This document shows, in pieces, positions 25,918 through 35,407 of a DNA stretch of 64,000 nucleotides (positions are counted from its first letter, which is position 1; every line of letters begins with the position of its first letter). A program made the translations under genes and the position numbers. The notes under the pieces were generated by a model, which was not told where the DNA came from, made no database searches, and was given only the letters and a program-made list of their open reading frames with translations. The stretch is from Leptolinea sp964420995 (GTDB lineage Bacteria > Chloroflexota > Anaerolineae > Anaerolineales > Anaerolineaceae), in the NCBI GenBank assembly GCA_964420995.1, contig CAYQUX010000010.1, forward strand, positions 1 to 64,000, given 5' to 3'.

Positions 25918-25948
25918 GGCTCAATCTCTCAAGGATTGAGCCTTTTTT
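25918..25948 (+). terminator. Riboswitch expression-platform terminator
   Basis: GGCTCAAT and ATTGAGCC form an 8-bp stem with a short loop, followed by TTTTTT. It lies between the riboswitch and cbiM, so control is probably by premature termination. Confidence 0.85.
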
Positions 25949-26009
25949 GTTAAACTCACCAACCCAACCCTTTGCAAGAGAAACAAAAATTTTGCACAGG
26001 AGGCAAGGA

Positions 26010-26768
26010 ATGAAGATATCGAAAGATAGTATCAAAAGAGCGTCACTGTTGCTGTTGGCCATGCTTTTGGGTGTTGGCATCAACCCCGTGCTGGCAAAGC
26101 CTCTCCACATGCACATTATGGAAGGTTTTCTACCGGTTGGCTGGGCAATATTCTGGTTTGCTCTGGCAATCCCCTTCTGGGTAATTGGCTTTCTCCAGAT
26201 CAAGAAGATCGTCAGAGAAAAACCGGAAAGCCGTCTTCTGCTCGGATTGGCCGGCGCGTATACCTTCGTGCTCAGCGCGTTAAAGATCCCCAGTGTCACC
26301 GGATCATGCAGTCACCCTACCGGAACCGGGCTGGGCGCTATTTTATTCGGCCCCTTCCCAATGTCCATTTTAGGCAGCATTGTCCTGCTTTTCCAGACGC
26401 TGCTGCTGGCCCATGGCGGGTTAACAACCCTCGGCGCGAACACCGTCAGCATGGCCATTGTTGGCCCGCTGGTAGCCTGGGCGATCTGGAAGAGCCTGAA
26501 AGGGAAAATCTCGGATAGCTGGGTGGTATTTCTGGCAGCAGCATTGGCCGACCTGTTAACCTACGTAACGACTTCCGTTCAACTCGCTCTGGCGTACCCC
26601 GATCCGGTAAGCGGTTTTATGGGATCATTCCTGAAATTTGGCGGCATATTTGCCGTTACACAGATCCCGTTGGCGATCAGTGAAGGCATCCTGACAGTTC
26701 TAATCTTCAACGCGCTGCAAAAGAACGCCTCAACCGAATTGAAATCTCTGGGTGTGGAAGGAGCATAA
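26010..26768 (+). CDS. cbiM: Cobalt ECF transporter, substrate-specific component CbiM
   Basis: CbiM binds cobalt in the membrane as part of CbiMNQO. The 252-residue product has a signal peptide followed by the mature start KPLHMHIMEGFLP, whose His residues form the cobalt site, and several membrane helices (VGWAIFWFALAIPFWVIGFL and others), with SGALKIPSVTGSCSHPTGTG-like signature (VLSALKIPSVTGSCSHPTG). I chose ATG 26010 because GGAGGCAAGGA precedes it; an in-frame ATG at 25863 lies inside the riboswitch leader and upstream of its terminator. First gene of the operon. Confidence 0.93.
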   Translation: MKISKDSIKRASLLLLAMLLGVGINPVLAKPLHMHIMEGFLPVGWAIFWFALAIPFWVIGFLQIKKIVREKPESRLLLGLAGAYTFVLSALKIPSVTGSCSHPTGTGLGAILFGPFPMSILGSIVLLFQTLLLAHGGLTTLGANTVSMAIVGPLVAWAIWKSLKGKISDSWVVFLAAALADLLTYVTTSVQLALAYPDPVSGFMGSFLKFGGIFAVTQIPLAISEGILTVLIFNALQKNASTELKSLGVEGA

Positions 26769-26769
26769 G

Positions 26770-27048
26770 ATGAAAAATTCATGGGTATTGATCCTCCTCG
26801 TAATTATCCTGGCCATTGTTCCATTAGTTCTGGCAAATGGAGCAGAATTTGGCGGTGCGGATGGGCAGGCTGAAGCAGCCATCACTGAGATCCATCCAGA
26901 CTACACCCCCTGGGTTAGTCCCATTTGGGAACCGCCCAGTGGCGAAATAGAAAGTCTTCTCTTTTCGCTGCAGGCTGCCCTGGGTACCGGGTTTATCGCC
27001 TATTATTTCGGCCTGAAAAAAGGCCAGAAAAGCAGCCAGAAATCCTGA
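26770..27048 (+). CDS. cbiN: Cobalt transporter accessory component CbiN
   Basis: The 92-residue protein has two membrane helices (WVLILLVIILAIVPLVLA and LLFSLQAALGTGFIAYYFGL) flanking the extracellular loop GAEFGGADGQAEAAI, the CbiN signature. CbiN helps CbiM load cobalt. It starts one base after the cbiM stop. Confidence 0.92.
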   Translation: MKNSWVLILLVIILAIVPLVLANGAEFGGADGQAEAAITEIHPDYTPWVSPIWEPPSGEIESLLFSLQAALGTGFIAYYFGLKKGQKSSQKS

Positions 27049-27049
27049 A

Positions 27050-27775
27050 ATGCGGACCATCGATCAATTCGCGTACAGCAATGCCATTCGCAGATTGGAC
27101 CCGGCTATTAAAGCCGGGTTCAGCCTGCTTATTTTATTGCTCTGTCTTGTCATTGATCGTCCGCTCATCAGTGCCACACTTTTATGTATGGTTATTCTTC
27201 TTTCCGTCTTCTGGGCTAAGCTGCCGTCAGGGTTTGTAATTCGGGTCTTACTGGCGGAAGGGAGTTTTCTGCTTTTTGGCGTATTGGGAGTGGCAGTCAG
27301 CATCAACACAGTTCCCACCGGTGAAGCAATTTCAATCGGGCCATTCTGGGTGAATATCACCGTGGGGTCATTGTTAATGGCGTTCCGGTTATTTATGCGT
27401 TCTCTCGGCTGCGCGTCCGCCATGAACTTCCTCGCGTTGACCACCCCACTGGTTGACCTGATTGACTTGTTTCGCCGCATTCATCTACCGGAATTAATAA
27501 TTGATTTGATGACGCTGATTTACCGCTTTTTATTTACGCTACTTGATTGCCTTGAGCAAATGGTAATGGCACAGGAAGTCCGCCTTGGCTTCAACGGATG
27601 GCGGCGCGGACTTCAAAGCGCGGGAAACATAGCCGCGAATCTATTTATCGAAGCGTTTCGAAAAAGCCAGAAGCTGGAAACCTCGCTGGAAGGCCGGTTA
27701 TGGGAAGGTTCTTTGCGGGTTTTACCGCAAGACTACGAACCGGTTGCTTTCCCCTGGCATTTGTCTCACTTGTAG
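27050..27775 (+). CDS. cbiQ: Cobalt ECF transporter, transmembrane T component CbiQ
   Basis: The 241-residue membrane protein starts with the family-typical IDQFAYSNAIRRLDPAIKAG segment, has four to five helices and the coupling-helix motif QEVRLGFNGWRRG that contacts the ATPase. It couples ATP hydrolysis by CbiO to transport through CbiM. Starts one base after cbiN. Confidence 0.92.
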   Translation: MRTIDQFAYSNAIRRLDPAIKAGFSLLILLLCLVIDRPLISATLLCMVILLSVFWAKLPSGFVIRVLLAEGSFLLFGVLGVAVSINTVPTGEAISIGPFWVNITVGSLLMAFRLFMRSLGCASAMNFLALTTPLVDLIDLFRRIHLPELIIDLMTLIYRFLFTLLDCLEQMVMAQEVRLGFNGWRRGLQSAGNIAANLFIEAFRKSQKLETSLEGRLWEGSLRVLPQDYEPVAFPWHLSHL

Positions 27776-27811
27776 ACAGCACATATATTGATGGATTACT
27801 GGAAGAAGGCA

Positions 27812-28534
27812 ATGAATTTGCGGTTTGAGAACATTGTGTACACTTATCCAGGGATTGAAACTCCCGCGTTGAACGGGGTTTCATTGGAAATAAATCCCGG
27901 TGAGAGGATAGCGTTGGTCGGGCGTAACGGTGGGGGAAAGTCAACCCTGATGCTTATTGCCAATGGCATTTTAAAGCCGGATAGTGGACGCCTGGTGATG
28001 GATGAACAGCCGGTCAAATACAACCGAGTAGGATTGAAGTCGTTGCGGCACCAGGTTGGAGTCGTCTTCCAAAACCCGGAAGATCAACTGTTCAGCGCCA
28101 GTGTACTGCAGGATATCAGCCTGGGGCCGTTGAATCTGGGAATGACAGAAATTTGTGCTCGTGAAAAAGTAATGGAAGTGGCAGAGATTTGCGGGCTTAC
28201 ATCCTTATTGCATAGGCCCACGCACGCCCTGAGCGGAGGAGAAAAGACACGCGCTGCACTGGCGGGAATTCTCGCGATGGAACCGCAAATCCTCTTTGCG
28301 GATGAGATCACCAACAGCCTTGACCCATGGACGCGAACGCAGATCATGGACATTCTGGACCAATGGGTTGAACGCGGTCATACCGTGGTTCTCTCAACGC
28401 ATGATTGGTCGCTGGCCAGCCGTTGGCCGCAAAAAGTCATCTGGATGGATAAAGGCAGGATCATCCGCCAGGGATTACCAGACCAAATCATTCCGGATCC
28501 ATTAAACCCCGCGAAAGAGTGGGAACATGCCTGA
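27812..28534 (+). CDS. cbiO: Cobalt ECF transporter, ATP-binding component CbiO
   Basis: ABC ATPase of 240 residues with Walker A GRNGGGKST, Q-loop FQNPEDQLF, signature LSGGEKTRAAL (GEK in place of the usual GQK/GQR) and Walker B ILFADEITNSLDPWT. ATG at 27812 follows GGAAGAAGGCA; upstream in-frame starts at 27788-27791 are weaker. It energises cobalt uptake with CbiQ. It overlaps the next gene by 8 bases. Confidence 0.92.
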   Translation: MNLRFENIVYTYPGIETPALNGVSLEINPGERIALVGRNGGGKSTLMLIANGILKPDSGRLVMDEQPVKYNRVGLKSLRHQVGVVFQNPEDQLFSASVLQDISLGPLNLGMTEICAREKVMEVAEICGLTSLLHRPTHALSGGEKTRAALAGILAMEPQILFADEITNSLDPWTRTQIMDILDQWVERGHTVVLSTHDWSLASRWPQKVIWMDKGRIIRQGLPDQIIPDPLNPAKEWEHA

Positions 28535-29072
28535 AGAATCACGCTCACCCGAAAAAGGATTGGTGGTGGTGTTTACCGGCAATGGTAAAGGAAAAACTTC
28601 CGCCGCCATGGGCATTATGGCACGGGCTGCCGGTCATGGATTGCGAGTTTCAGTCATCCAGTTCATCAAAGGTCCAGATCGGGTATACGGAGAAGCAAAA
28701 ACCGCGAAACGGTTGGATGTCCCGTTTCATTCTATGGGCGATGGGTTTGTCTTCAATCGCATTAATTCGCCTGAAGCACGGAACGCCGCACTGATTGCGT
28801 GGAATGAAGCTCGCAGCCAAATCACCGGCTGCAGTAGTGACGTTATCATTCTGGATGAGATCACCTACCTGTTTAAATATGGCTGGTTGAGCGTCTTTCA
28901 TACCATCGAATGGCTGAAGAAAAATAAGCCCGGCCGGCTGCACCTTATCCTTACTGGTCGCGATGCTCCTCCTGAACTTTTGGAGTACGCGGATATGGTC
29001 ACCGAGATGCGGGAAATTAAGCACCCCTACCGAGAACAGAAAATCCCGGCGCAACAGGGAGTGGATTACTGA
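28527..29072 (+). CDS. cobO: Corrinoid adenosyltransferase, CobA/CobO type
   Basis: Transfers the adenosyl group from ATP to cob(I)alamin or its precursors. The 181-residue product has the P-loop FTGNGKGKTSAAMG near residue 17, the VIQFIKG strand, DVIILDEI (Walker B) and LILTGRDAPPEL, all typical of the family. It overlaps cbiO, so the two are translationally coupled. Confidence 0.93.
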   Translation: MPEESRSPEKGLVVVFTGNGKGKTSAAMGIMARAAGHGLRVSVIQFIKGPDRVYGEAKTAKRLDVPFHSMGDGFVFNRINSPEARNAALIAWNEARSQITGCSSDVIILDEITYLFKYGWLSVFHTIEWLKKNKPGRLHLILTGRDAPPELLEYADMVTEMREIKHPYREQKIPAQQGVDY

Positions 29073-29073
29073 T

Positions 29074-29883
29074 ATGACGAAAAAAGCCTTACTGGTTGTC
29101 AGCTTTGGTACCAGCTACAACGACACCCGTGAACGTACCATAACGGCAACTGAAGACACGTTGTCTTCCGCCTTTCCCGATCGTGAGTTGCATTGTGCCT
29201 ATACATCTCACGGGGTGCGGAAAATCCTGTTCGCTCGAGACGGGCGAAAAGTGGATTCCGTGGAAGAAGCACTGGGAAAACTGGCAGATCACGGATATAC
29301 CGACCTTCTTGTTCAGCCACTGCACATTATCCCTGGGATTGAATACGAAATGGTGATATTAGCATTGGAAAAGCACGCAAACCGGTTTGACTCAATACGC
29401 GTGGGCAGGCCGCTATTGGTAAGGCAGCTTGATTTACAGGACGTAGTGGAGGTTTTGTCCGGCTTCCAGCCTGAAGTCCAATCAGGTGAAGCACTGCTAT
29501 TCATGGGTCACGGTACCCGCCACCTGGCTAACGCCCTTTACAGGCAATTGGAAGAATCCTTTCAGAAAAGCGGATTTCCAAACATTTTTATCGCGACGGT
29601 AGAAGGAATTCCGGCTTTGGAAGATGTGATCCCCCTTCTGAAGGAAAAAAGGTATCACTGCGTTACATTAATGCCCCTCATGCTGGTAGCCGGAGACCAC
29701 GCGCAAAATGACATGGCCTCGGAAGACAAAGACAGTTGGAAATCGATCCTGACCAGTGAAGGCTTTGATGTTCAGGTTGTATTAACCGGCCTGGGAGAAA
29801 TTGAGGGTATCCGCCGCCTGTTTATTGACCATGCCATGCAGGCAACACCCCTCGATGTTACCTTGAAAGGCCGTCATTCATGA
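29074..29883 (+). CDS. cbiK: Sirohydrochlorin cobaltochelatase, CbiK type
   Basis: Inserts Co2+ into sirohydrochlorin, the first committed step of the anaerobic pathway. The 269-residue product begins KKALLVVSFGTSYNDTRERT, and carries the catalytic His regions in FMGHGTRH and LMPLMLVAGDHAQNDM. The ATG at 29074 is 1 base past the cobO stop; a much earlier in-frame ATG lies inside cobO and is unlikely. CbiK rather than CbiX type fits the length. Confidence 0.93.
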   Translation: MTKKALLVVSFGTSYNDTRERTITATEDTLSSAFPDRELHCAYTSHGVRKILFARDGRKVDSVEEALGKLADHGYTDLLVQPLHIIPGIEYEMVILALEKHANRFDSIRVGRPLLVRQLDLQDVVEVLSGFQPEVQSGEALLFMGHGTRHLANALYRQLEESFQKSGFPNIFIATVEGIPALEDVIPLLKEKRYHCVTLMPLMLVAGDHAQNDMASEDKDSWKSILTSEGFDVQVVLTGLGEIEGIRRLFIDHAMQATPLDVTLKGRHS

Positions 29884-31730
29884 CTATTCCATCAACCGCA
29901 AAAGTGTATTTCATTGGCGCCGGCCCAGGTGACCCGGAGTTGCTCACCCTTAAAGGGAAACGGATACTTTCTGAAGCCGGCATGGTTTTATATGCGGGGT
30001 CGTTGGTTTCCGCTGACATGCTGGGGGATGTTGCGGAAAGCGCGGAATGTCACAATACAGCCGGCATAAACCTGGACAACCAGATTGCCCTGATAGCCGC
30101 TGCTGTCCGGCAAGGAAAGACAGTCGCCCGGTTGCATACCGGCGACCCGTCAATTTTTGGCGCGATTGACGAACAGATGCGCCGGCTTGAAAATGAAGGA
30201 ATCGCGTACGAAGTGGTTCCTGGAGTCAGCTCGGTTTTCGCGGCAGCCGCGGCCCTCGGCTTGGAATTCACCCTCCCGAATATCACCCAGACCCTGATCC
30301 TCACCCGAATGGATGGCCGAACCCCCGTCCCTGAACGCGAGAAATTGCGTACTCTGGCCGTTCATGGCGGCAGCCTGGCGGTCTTTTTAAGTACCGGCAT
30401 GATCGCCTCAGTGGTAGATGAACTGTTTGCAGCAGGATATACCCCATCCACCCCCATCGCGGTGGTGTACCGCGCCAGTTGGCCGGATCAATTATGTGTT
30501 CGCGGAACCCTGACAGATATTGCCGGCAAACTGGAAAACCATGAATTGACCCATCATGGTCTGATTATAGTCAGCCCGGCATTGAAACCGGAACGATCGG
30601 GAGAATCACACCTGTATGGGTCATTTCAGCGGGCATTGCAATTCCGTAATGGAACCGCAATTCTGGCCTTAACAGCCCCGGCGTCGAACCTGGGGCGGCA
30701 GTTAAAAAAATCTTTACCTGACTCTGATCTTTGGATCCCTGAAAGATTCTTAAACGATGATGAAAAAGATAATCCTTCCATCACCGGTTTTCATGATTCC
30801 ATCCGTCAGGTTTTGCAGTCGGCTTTTAATAGCTACGCGAACTTGATCTGTATCATGGCATCCGGGATTGTTGTGCGTGAACTGGCGCCATTACTCGTCA
30901 ACAAGCATACCGACCCGGCCGTGGTTGTGATGGACCCCGCGGGACGCTTTGCCGTCAGCTTGTTAAGCGGACACGAAGGTGGCGCCAATCGCCTTGCAAG
31001 GGAAGTCGCGGCGATTACCGGCGGCGAAGCTGTTATCACTACAGCAAGTGACAATCAACATATCCCGGCATTGGATGTTTTGGCCAAAGAGCACGGCTGG
31101 AAAATAGACAAACACAGCCATCTTGCAGGAGTGGCTTCCTCTATGGTGAATGGCGATCCGGTGAAATTGATCCGCCCTCTGGAAATCGCTTTGCCGAATG
31201 AGCTTGAAAATTTCTCCTGGTCGGAAATTCAGCATGGCATTGACGGGAATCTGGGCAGCGAAAAAACTCCCCGGGTTATCTTTACCTGGAAAACAATTCC
31301 GGATACGTTTTGGGATTCCAATCCAGATAGTGTGGTCATATACCCGCCGGTTCTGGCGTTGGGAATTGGCTGCAATCGCGGAACCCCGTCAATTGAGATT
31401 TTAGAAGCGGTTAACCGTGTTCTGACAGAAAATAACCTGGCTCCGGAATGTGTCTGTTGTGCCGGGACAATAACAGAAAAAGCCAATGAGCCCGGTCTGG
31501 TTGAAGCCTGCCGGACAATGGGTTGGGAGATGCGTGTTTATTCTCATGAAGATATTGCTCAGGTAGAAAACATCCCCAACCCGTCTGAAGTTGTGAGGAA
31601 AACACTGGGGGTGGCCGGGGTAGCCGAACCGGCCGCCATCCTCTCAGCGGGAGCTGACCATGTATTGGTGGCAAAACAGAAATTTCCCAACGTTACGGTC
31701 GCGGTCGCCATTTCAAAGGAGGGCGGATGA
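29880..31730 (+). CDS. cbiFG: Fused cobalt-precorrin-4 C11-methyltransferase / cobalt-precorrin-5A hydrolase
   Basis: A 616-residue fusion. Residues 1-250 are CbiF (CobM): YFIGAGPGDPELLTLKG, RLHTGDPSIFGA and VVPGVSSVFAAAA, the SAM-dependent corrin methyltransferase motifs. Residues about 260-616 are CbiG, with LLSGHEGGANRLAREVA in its middle. The two catalyse consecutive steps: C11 methylation and then opening of the delta-lactone with loss of acetaldehyde. Its ATG overlaps the cbiK stop (ATGA). Fusion of these neighbours is unusual enough to note but chemically sensible. Confidence 0.93.
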   Translation: MTIPSTAKVYFIGAGPGDPELLTLKGKRILSEAGMVLYAGSLVSADMLGDVAESAECHNTAGINLDNQIALIAAAVRQGKTVARLHTGDPSIFGAIDEQMRRLENEGIAYEVVPGVSSVFAAAAALGLEFTLPNITQTLILTRMDGRTPVPEREKLRTLAVHGGSLAVFLSTGMIASVVDELFAAGYTPSTPIAVVYRASWPDQLCVRGTLTDIAGKLENHELTHHGLIIVSPALKPERSGESHLYGSFQRALQFRNGTAILALTAPASNLGRQLKKSLPDSDLWIPERFLNDDEKDNPSITGFHDSIRQVLQSAFNSYANLICIMASGIVVRELAPLLVNKHTDPAVVVMDPAGRFAVSLLSGHEGGANRLAREVAAITGGEAVITTASDNQHIPALDVLAKEHGWKIDKHSHLAGVASSMVNGDPVKLIRPLEIALPNELENFSWSEIQHGIDGNLGSEKTPRVIFTWKTIPDTFWDSNPDSVVIYPPVLALGIGCNRGTPSIEILEAVNRVLTENNLAPECVCCAGTITEKANEPGLVEACRTMGWEMRVYSHEDIAQVENIPNPSEVVRKTLGVAGVAEPAAILSAGADHVLVAKQKFPNVTVAVAISKEGG

Positions 31731-32494
31731 GCGGTTTCATTTCCATCATCGGGTTAGGTCCTGGCGGCCTGGATTGGTTTGCTCCCGGTGGTATGCTGGC
31801 TCTCCAATCCGCGGACATTATCCTTGGATATCAAAAATATCTTGCTCAGATCGAAGGGATTCTTCCCCATATCCCGCGTGTATCCAGCGGAATGCGGCAT
31901 GAAGTGGAACGCGCGCGTCAGGCTATCGGGTATGCGGAACAAGGCAAACATGTGGCCGTAGTATCCGGTGGTGACGCGGGTATCTACGGAATGGCAGGAT
32001 TGGTGTTGGAATTATTGGCTGAGTCAACAGATCCGCAAATGCATGTTGAAATACTTCCCGGGATCAGCGCGTTGAATGCGGCAGCAGCCCTGCTCGGCGC
32101 CCCGTTGATGACGGATTTCGCGGTGATCAGCCTGAGTGATTACCTAATTCCGTTGGACACCATCCTCACCCGACTGCGGGCTGCTGTTACGGGTGATTTT
32201 GTGATCTGCCTGTACAACCCGCGCAGCCATCAACGGGTTGACCCTTTCAACAGGGCGATGAAGTTATTGATAAATGAACTGGGAGCAGATCGCCCGGCCG
32301 GGTTGGTTCAAGCCGCCTATCGCCGCGACCAAAAGGTGACTGTTACTTGTCTGAGAGAAATCGCCGGGATGGATATCGGCATGGATAGCCTTCTGATCAT
32401 TGGGAACAAATCCACTAGGGTTCTTGACGGCAGACTGGTGACACCACGGGGGTACCCTTTGCAGTCAGATAAGGAAATACTTGATGAAGCCTGA
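31727..32494 (+). CDS. cbiH: Cobalt-precorrin-3B C17-methyltransferase (CbiH)
   Basis: 255 residues with ISIIGLGPGGLDWFAPGG at the N-terminus, AVVSGGDAGIYGMAG and EILPGISALNAAAALLGAPL, the tetrapyrrole methylase motifs. CbiH methylates C17 and contracts the ring. It overlaps cbiFG (ATGA). Confidence 0.92.
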   Translation: MSGFISIIGLGPGGLDWFAPGGMLALQSADIILGYQKYLAQIEGILPHIPRVSSGMRHEVERARQAIGYAEQGKHVAVVSGGDAGIYGMAGLVLELLAESTDPQMHVEILPGISALNAAAALLGAPLMTDFAVISLSDYLIPLDTILTRLRAAVTGDFVICLYNPRSHQRVDPFNRAMKLLINELGADRPAGLVQAAYRRDQKVTVTCLREIAGMDIGMDSLLIIGNKSTRVLDGRLVTPRGYPLQSDKEILDEA

Positions 32495-33107
32495 AGATAT
32501 AGAAACCGAAAGCTTCCGAATCATTCTATCTGAACTGGGCCCTCACAATTTTTCTGTGAAGGAACTACCAATTGTTCAGCGTGTTATTCATGCCACTGCG
32601 GATTTTGACTACGCGAAAATAATGCGTTTTTCACCCAACGCCATCACGGCGGGGATCAACGCGCTACGTTCCGGTTGTGATGTGTACAGTGACGTGCAAA
32701 TGATTGCAGCCGGTGTGAACCAGTCACGTCTCCAACATCTGGGCGGTCAGGTTAGATGCCGGGTCAACGCGTCTGAGGTTGCGGAAGAATCCCGTGTCAC
32801 AGGTAAGACCCGCTCAGAGATCGCCATGCGGCAGTTCGGGTCCATATTGAATGGATCCATCGTAGCTATAGGTAATGCACCCACCGCCCTGTTTGAAATA
32901 ATCCGATTATATAAGGAAGAAAGCATAAAACCCGCGTTGGTCATCGGCGTGCCTGTTGGCTTTGTCAACGCCGCGGAATCCAAACAGGCACTTACAAATA
33001 CATCCTTGGAATATATAACGTCAACCGGGCGCAAAGGCGGTTCTACCGTGGCAGTTGCCATTCTGAATGCTCTGCTTCGCCTTACAGAATGGAATACCAA
33101 TGCGTAA
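32484..33107 (+). CDS. cbiC: Cobalt-precorrin-8 methylmutase (CbiC)
   Basis: Moves a methyl group from C11 to C12 to give cobyrinate. The 207-residue product has ELPIVQRVIHATADFDYAKI (His43 region of the family), VYSDVQMIAAGVN and GVPVGFVNAAESKQAL. The ATG at 32484 is used; a TTG lies one codon upstream. It overlaps cbiH by 11 bases. Confidence 0.93.
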   Translation: MKPEDIETESFRIILSELGPHNFSVKELPIVQRVIHATADFDYAKIMRFSPNAITAGINALRSGCDVYSDVQMIAAGVNQSRLQHLGGQVRCRVNASEVAEESRVTGKTRSEIAMRQFGSILNGSIVAIGNAPTALFEIIRLYKEESIKPALVIGVPVGFVNAAESKQALTNTSLEYITSTGRKGGSTVAVAILNALLRLTEWNTNA

Positions 33108-34185
33108 CGGTTTTTCAACCAGCGCATGCGCGGCTGCAGCCTCTGTTGCCGCCCTTCGCTCTCTGGAAAGCGGTGAGCCAATGGATCTTGTGATGATTGA
33201 TTTACCGGTCATGAAGCAGGTCACATTTGATATCACCCGTTGTGAAAAATATCCGTCTGGCGTATGCTGTGGCGTCATCAAAGATGCCGGTGACGACCCG
33301 GATGTCACCAACGGATTGGAAATTCAAGCCGTGGTTCGCCGGATTGAGGGTAAGGACCTGATTTTGTTGGGCGGCCGTGGCGTTGGCCGGGTGACCTTGC
33401 CGGGGCTTTCCGTACCCGTTGGTGAGCCAGCGATCAATCCCGGGCCGCGGAAACTCATCCGGCAAATTTTCCACGCAGAAATGCGCCGCCTGAATGTCAA
33501 ACCTGAAACCGGCTTTGAGATCACTATTCAAGTGCCGGAAGGCGAACAAATCGCTCTCCAAACCATGAATCCTACACTGGGAATCGTAGGCGGAATATCC
33601 ATTCTCGGTACAGATGGTCTTGTGCGGCCATATTCTGCCCCGGCATTTCGAGCCAGTATTTTCTATGAATTAAGGGTTGCGCGGGAAAATGGATTTTCCT
33701 TCATCGGTCTGGCTACCGGGAAGCGCTCACGTGAATATCTTAGCAAAATGATGAAACTGAATAACGAACTGGGAGCGTTGGATGTGGGTGATGAACTGGG
33801 GTACCCCATCGATCAGGCAGTAAAAATGGGGTTCGCCGGAATACATATCGGCGGCATGATAGGCAAGTTGTCAAAGCTGGCACAGGGGCGTTTTCAAACT
33901 CACGTCCATGAAGGAGAAGTGGATTTTGATTTTCTCGCCAGGCTGGCAGCAGAATCCGGAGTTACGACTGACATGGTTGATGAAATCCGCCAATCCCGCA
34001 CCGCGCACCAGGTTCAAAACCGGCTTCGGGATGAAGGCATTGCCCTTGAACCTTTGATAGCCCGAATGGCAGCACGCGAGGTTTTTACACGCTGTAATGG
34101 GCGGCTCCACACAGCAATAAGTCTTTTTTCACTCAAAGGAGATTTACTGGCTGGTGAATCGTTGGAGGCATATCACGATGCCTGA
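33100..34185 (+). CDS. cbiD: Cobalt-precorrin-5B C1-methyltransferase (CbiD)
   Basis: 361 residues. MRNGFSTSACAAAASVAAL at the N-terminus is the CbiD signature (GxTTGxCAAAA), followed by VGRVTLPGLSVPVGEPAINP and LGIVGGISILGTDGLV. CbiD methylates C1 and belongs only to the anaerobic pathway. ATG 33100 overlaps the cbiC end by 8 bases. Confidence 0.93.
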   Translation: MRNGFSTSACAAAASVAALRSLESGEPMDLVMIDLPVMKQVTFDITRCEKYPSGVCCGVIKDAGDDPDVTNGLEIQAVVRRIEGKDLILLGGRGVGRVTLPGLSVPVGEPAINPGPRKLIRQIFHAEMRRLNVKPETGFEITIQVPEGEQIALQTMNPTLGIVGGISILGTDGLVRPYSAPAFRASIFYELRVARENGFSFIGLATGKRSREYLSKMMKLNNELGALDVGDELGYPIDQAVKMGFAGIHIGGMIGKLSKLAQGRFQTHVHEGEVDFDFLARLAAESGVTTDMVDEIRQSRTAHQVQNRLRDEGIALEPLIARMAAREVFTRCNGRLHTAISLFSLKGDLLAGESLEAYHDA

Positions 34186-35407
34186 ACCGGTAGTCATCAT
34201 AGGAATTGACGAAGAAGGTGTGACCGGGTTGAACCAGACTCTGTTAACCCAGATTCTATTTGCCGATGAAATCTGGGGGGGTGAGAGACTGCTCTCGCAA
34301 CTGCCGGATTGCAAGGCACGGCGGGTCACATTAAGCAGTGGACTGATTGATTCCATTAAGGAGCTTAAAAACCGTTCATCAAAGGTAAAGATCGTGATTC
34401 TGGCGTCCGGTGACCCCGGCTTCTTTGGGATTGCCGGGACAGTATTGTCACAACTGCCCGCGGAAGAAGTTAAGATTTTTCCAGCCGTTAGCAGCCTGCA
34501 ACTGGCGTTCGCACGTGTGGGCATCACCTGGCAGGACGCGGCTCTGACCAGTGCTCATGCCCGGCCTGTTTCCGAGGTGATCGGGCTGGTCCGCCGAAAT
34601 AAGAAGACCGGAATCTTGACCGACCCCAGGCAATCCCCTGCCTGGATTGCACAGAAATTGATATCTGCCGGAATACCGGATTGCCGCGCGGTCGTTAGTG
34701 AAAACCTTGGAGAAGCCGGCGAAACTATCACGGAAACCCGGCTCTCCCAATTACCGGGCAAAAACTTCTCGCCGTTGAATGTTTTGCTTTTGATCCATGA
34801 TGAAGATTGGATCCCGCCGGTTGTGTTTTCCTCGCGACCAGATTCCGCATATTCGCATGTCAACGGGATGATCACCAAACGGGATGTGCGCGTGATCAGC
34901 CTCGAACGGCTGGCACTTCACGAATCCGATGTTGTCTGGGATATCGGCGCAGGCAGCGGCGCAGTGAGTATCGAAATGTCCGAATTAGCCTGGCGGGGTG
35001 AGGTTTTTGCTATTGAAAAAGACAAATCCTGTCTGGATTGCATTCGTGAAAACATGACCCGTTTTGGCACCATGAATATTCACGTTATTGCGGGAGAAGC
35101 CCCAGAAAAATTGATAGACCTGCTCCAACCTGACGCTGTATTTATTGGCGGCAGCAGCGGGCGGTTGTTAGAAATCCTCACCGCTGTCATAAATGTTGGA
35201 AAACCAAAATGCCGGATCGTGGCAAATTTCACACTGCTGGAAAACCTCCTGGCCGCGCTGGCATGGATGCGGGAAAACGGATTTCAACCGGAAGTGTCAG
35301 AAGCCAGATTCTCTTACAGCGCTCTCACCGGAAACGGTACCCGGCTGGTGCCGGCAAATCCGGTATATATTCTTTCTGCCAGCTTACCGGAAAGGATAAT
35401 TTCATGA
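34178..35407 (+). CDS. cbiET: Fused cobalt-precorrin-7 C5-methyltransferase / C15-methyltransferase (decarboxylating)
   Basis: 409 residues, a CobL-like fusion. The N-terminal CbiE part shows ILASGDPGFFGIAGTV; the C-terminal CbiT part has the SAM-binding VVWDIGAGSGAVSIEMS near residue 250 and VFIGGSSGRL. Together they methylate C5 and C15 and decarboxylate C12. ATG 34178 overlaps the cbiD stop. Confidence 0.93.
   Translation: MPEPVVIIGIDEEGVTGLNQTLLTQILFADEIWGGERLLSQLPDCKARRVTLSSGLIDSIKELKNRSSKVKIVILASGDPGFFGIAGTVLSQLPAEEVKIFPAVSSLQLAFARVGITWQDAALTSAHARPVSEVIGLVRRNKKTGILTDPRQSPAWIAQKLISAGIPDCRAVVSENLGEAGETITETRLSQLPGKNFSPLNVLLLIHDEDWIPPVVFSSRPDSAYSHVNGMITKRDVRVISLERLALHESDVVWDIGAGSGAVSIEMSELAWRGEVFAIEKDKSCLDCIRENMTRFGTMNIHVIAGEAPEKLIDLLQPDAVFIGGSSGRLLEILTAVINVGKPKCRIVANFTLLENLLAALAWMRENGFQPEVSEARFSYSALTGNGTRLVPANPVYILSASLPERIIS

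Noticed and set aside
25863..26009. Longer CbiM start at 25863
   Set aside because: It lies within the riboswitch leader and upstream of the intrinsic terminator, while ATG 26010 has a good ribosome site and begins a normal signal peptide.
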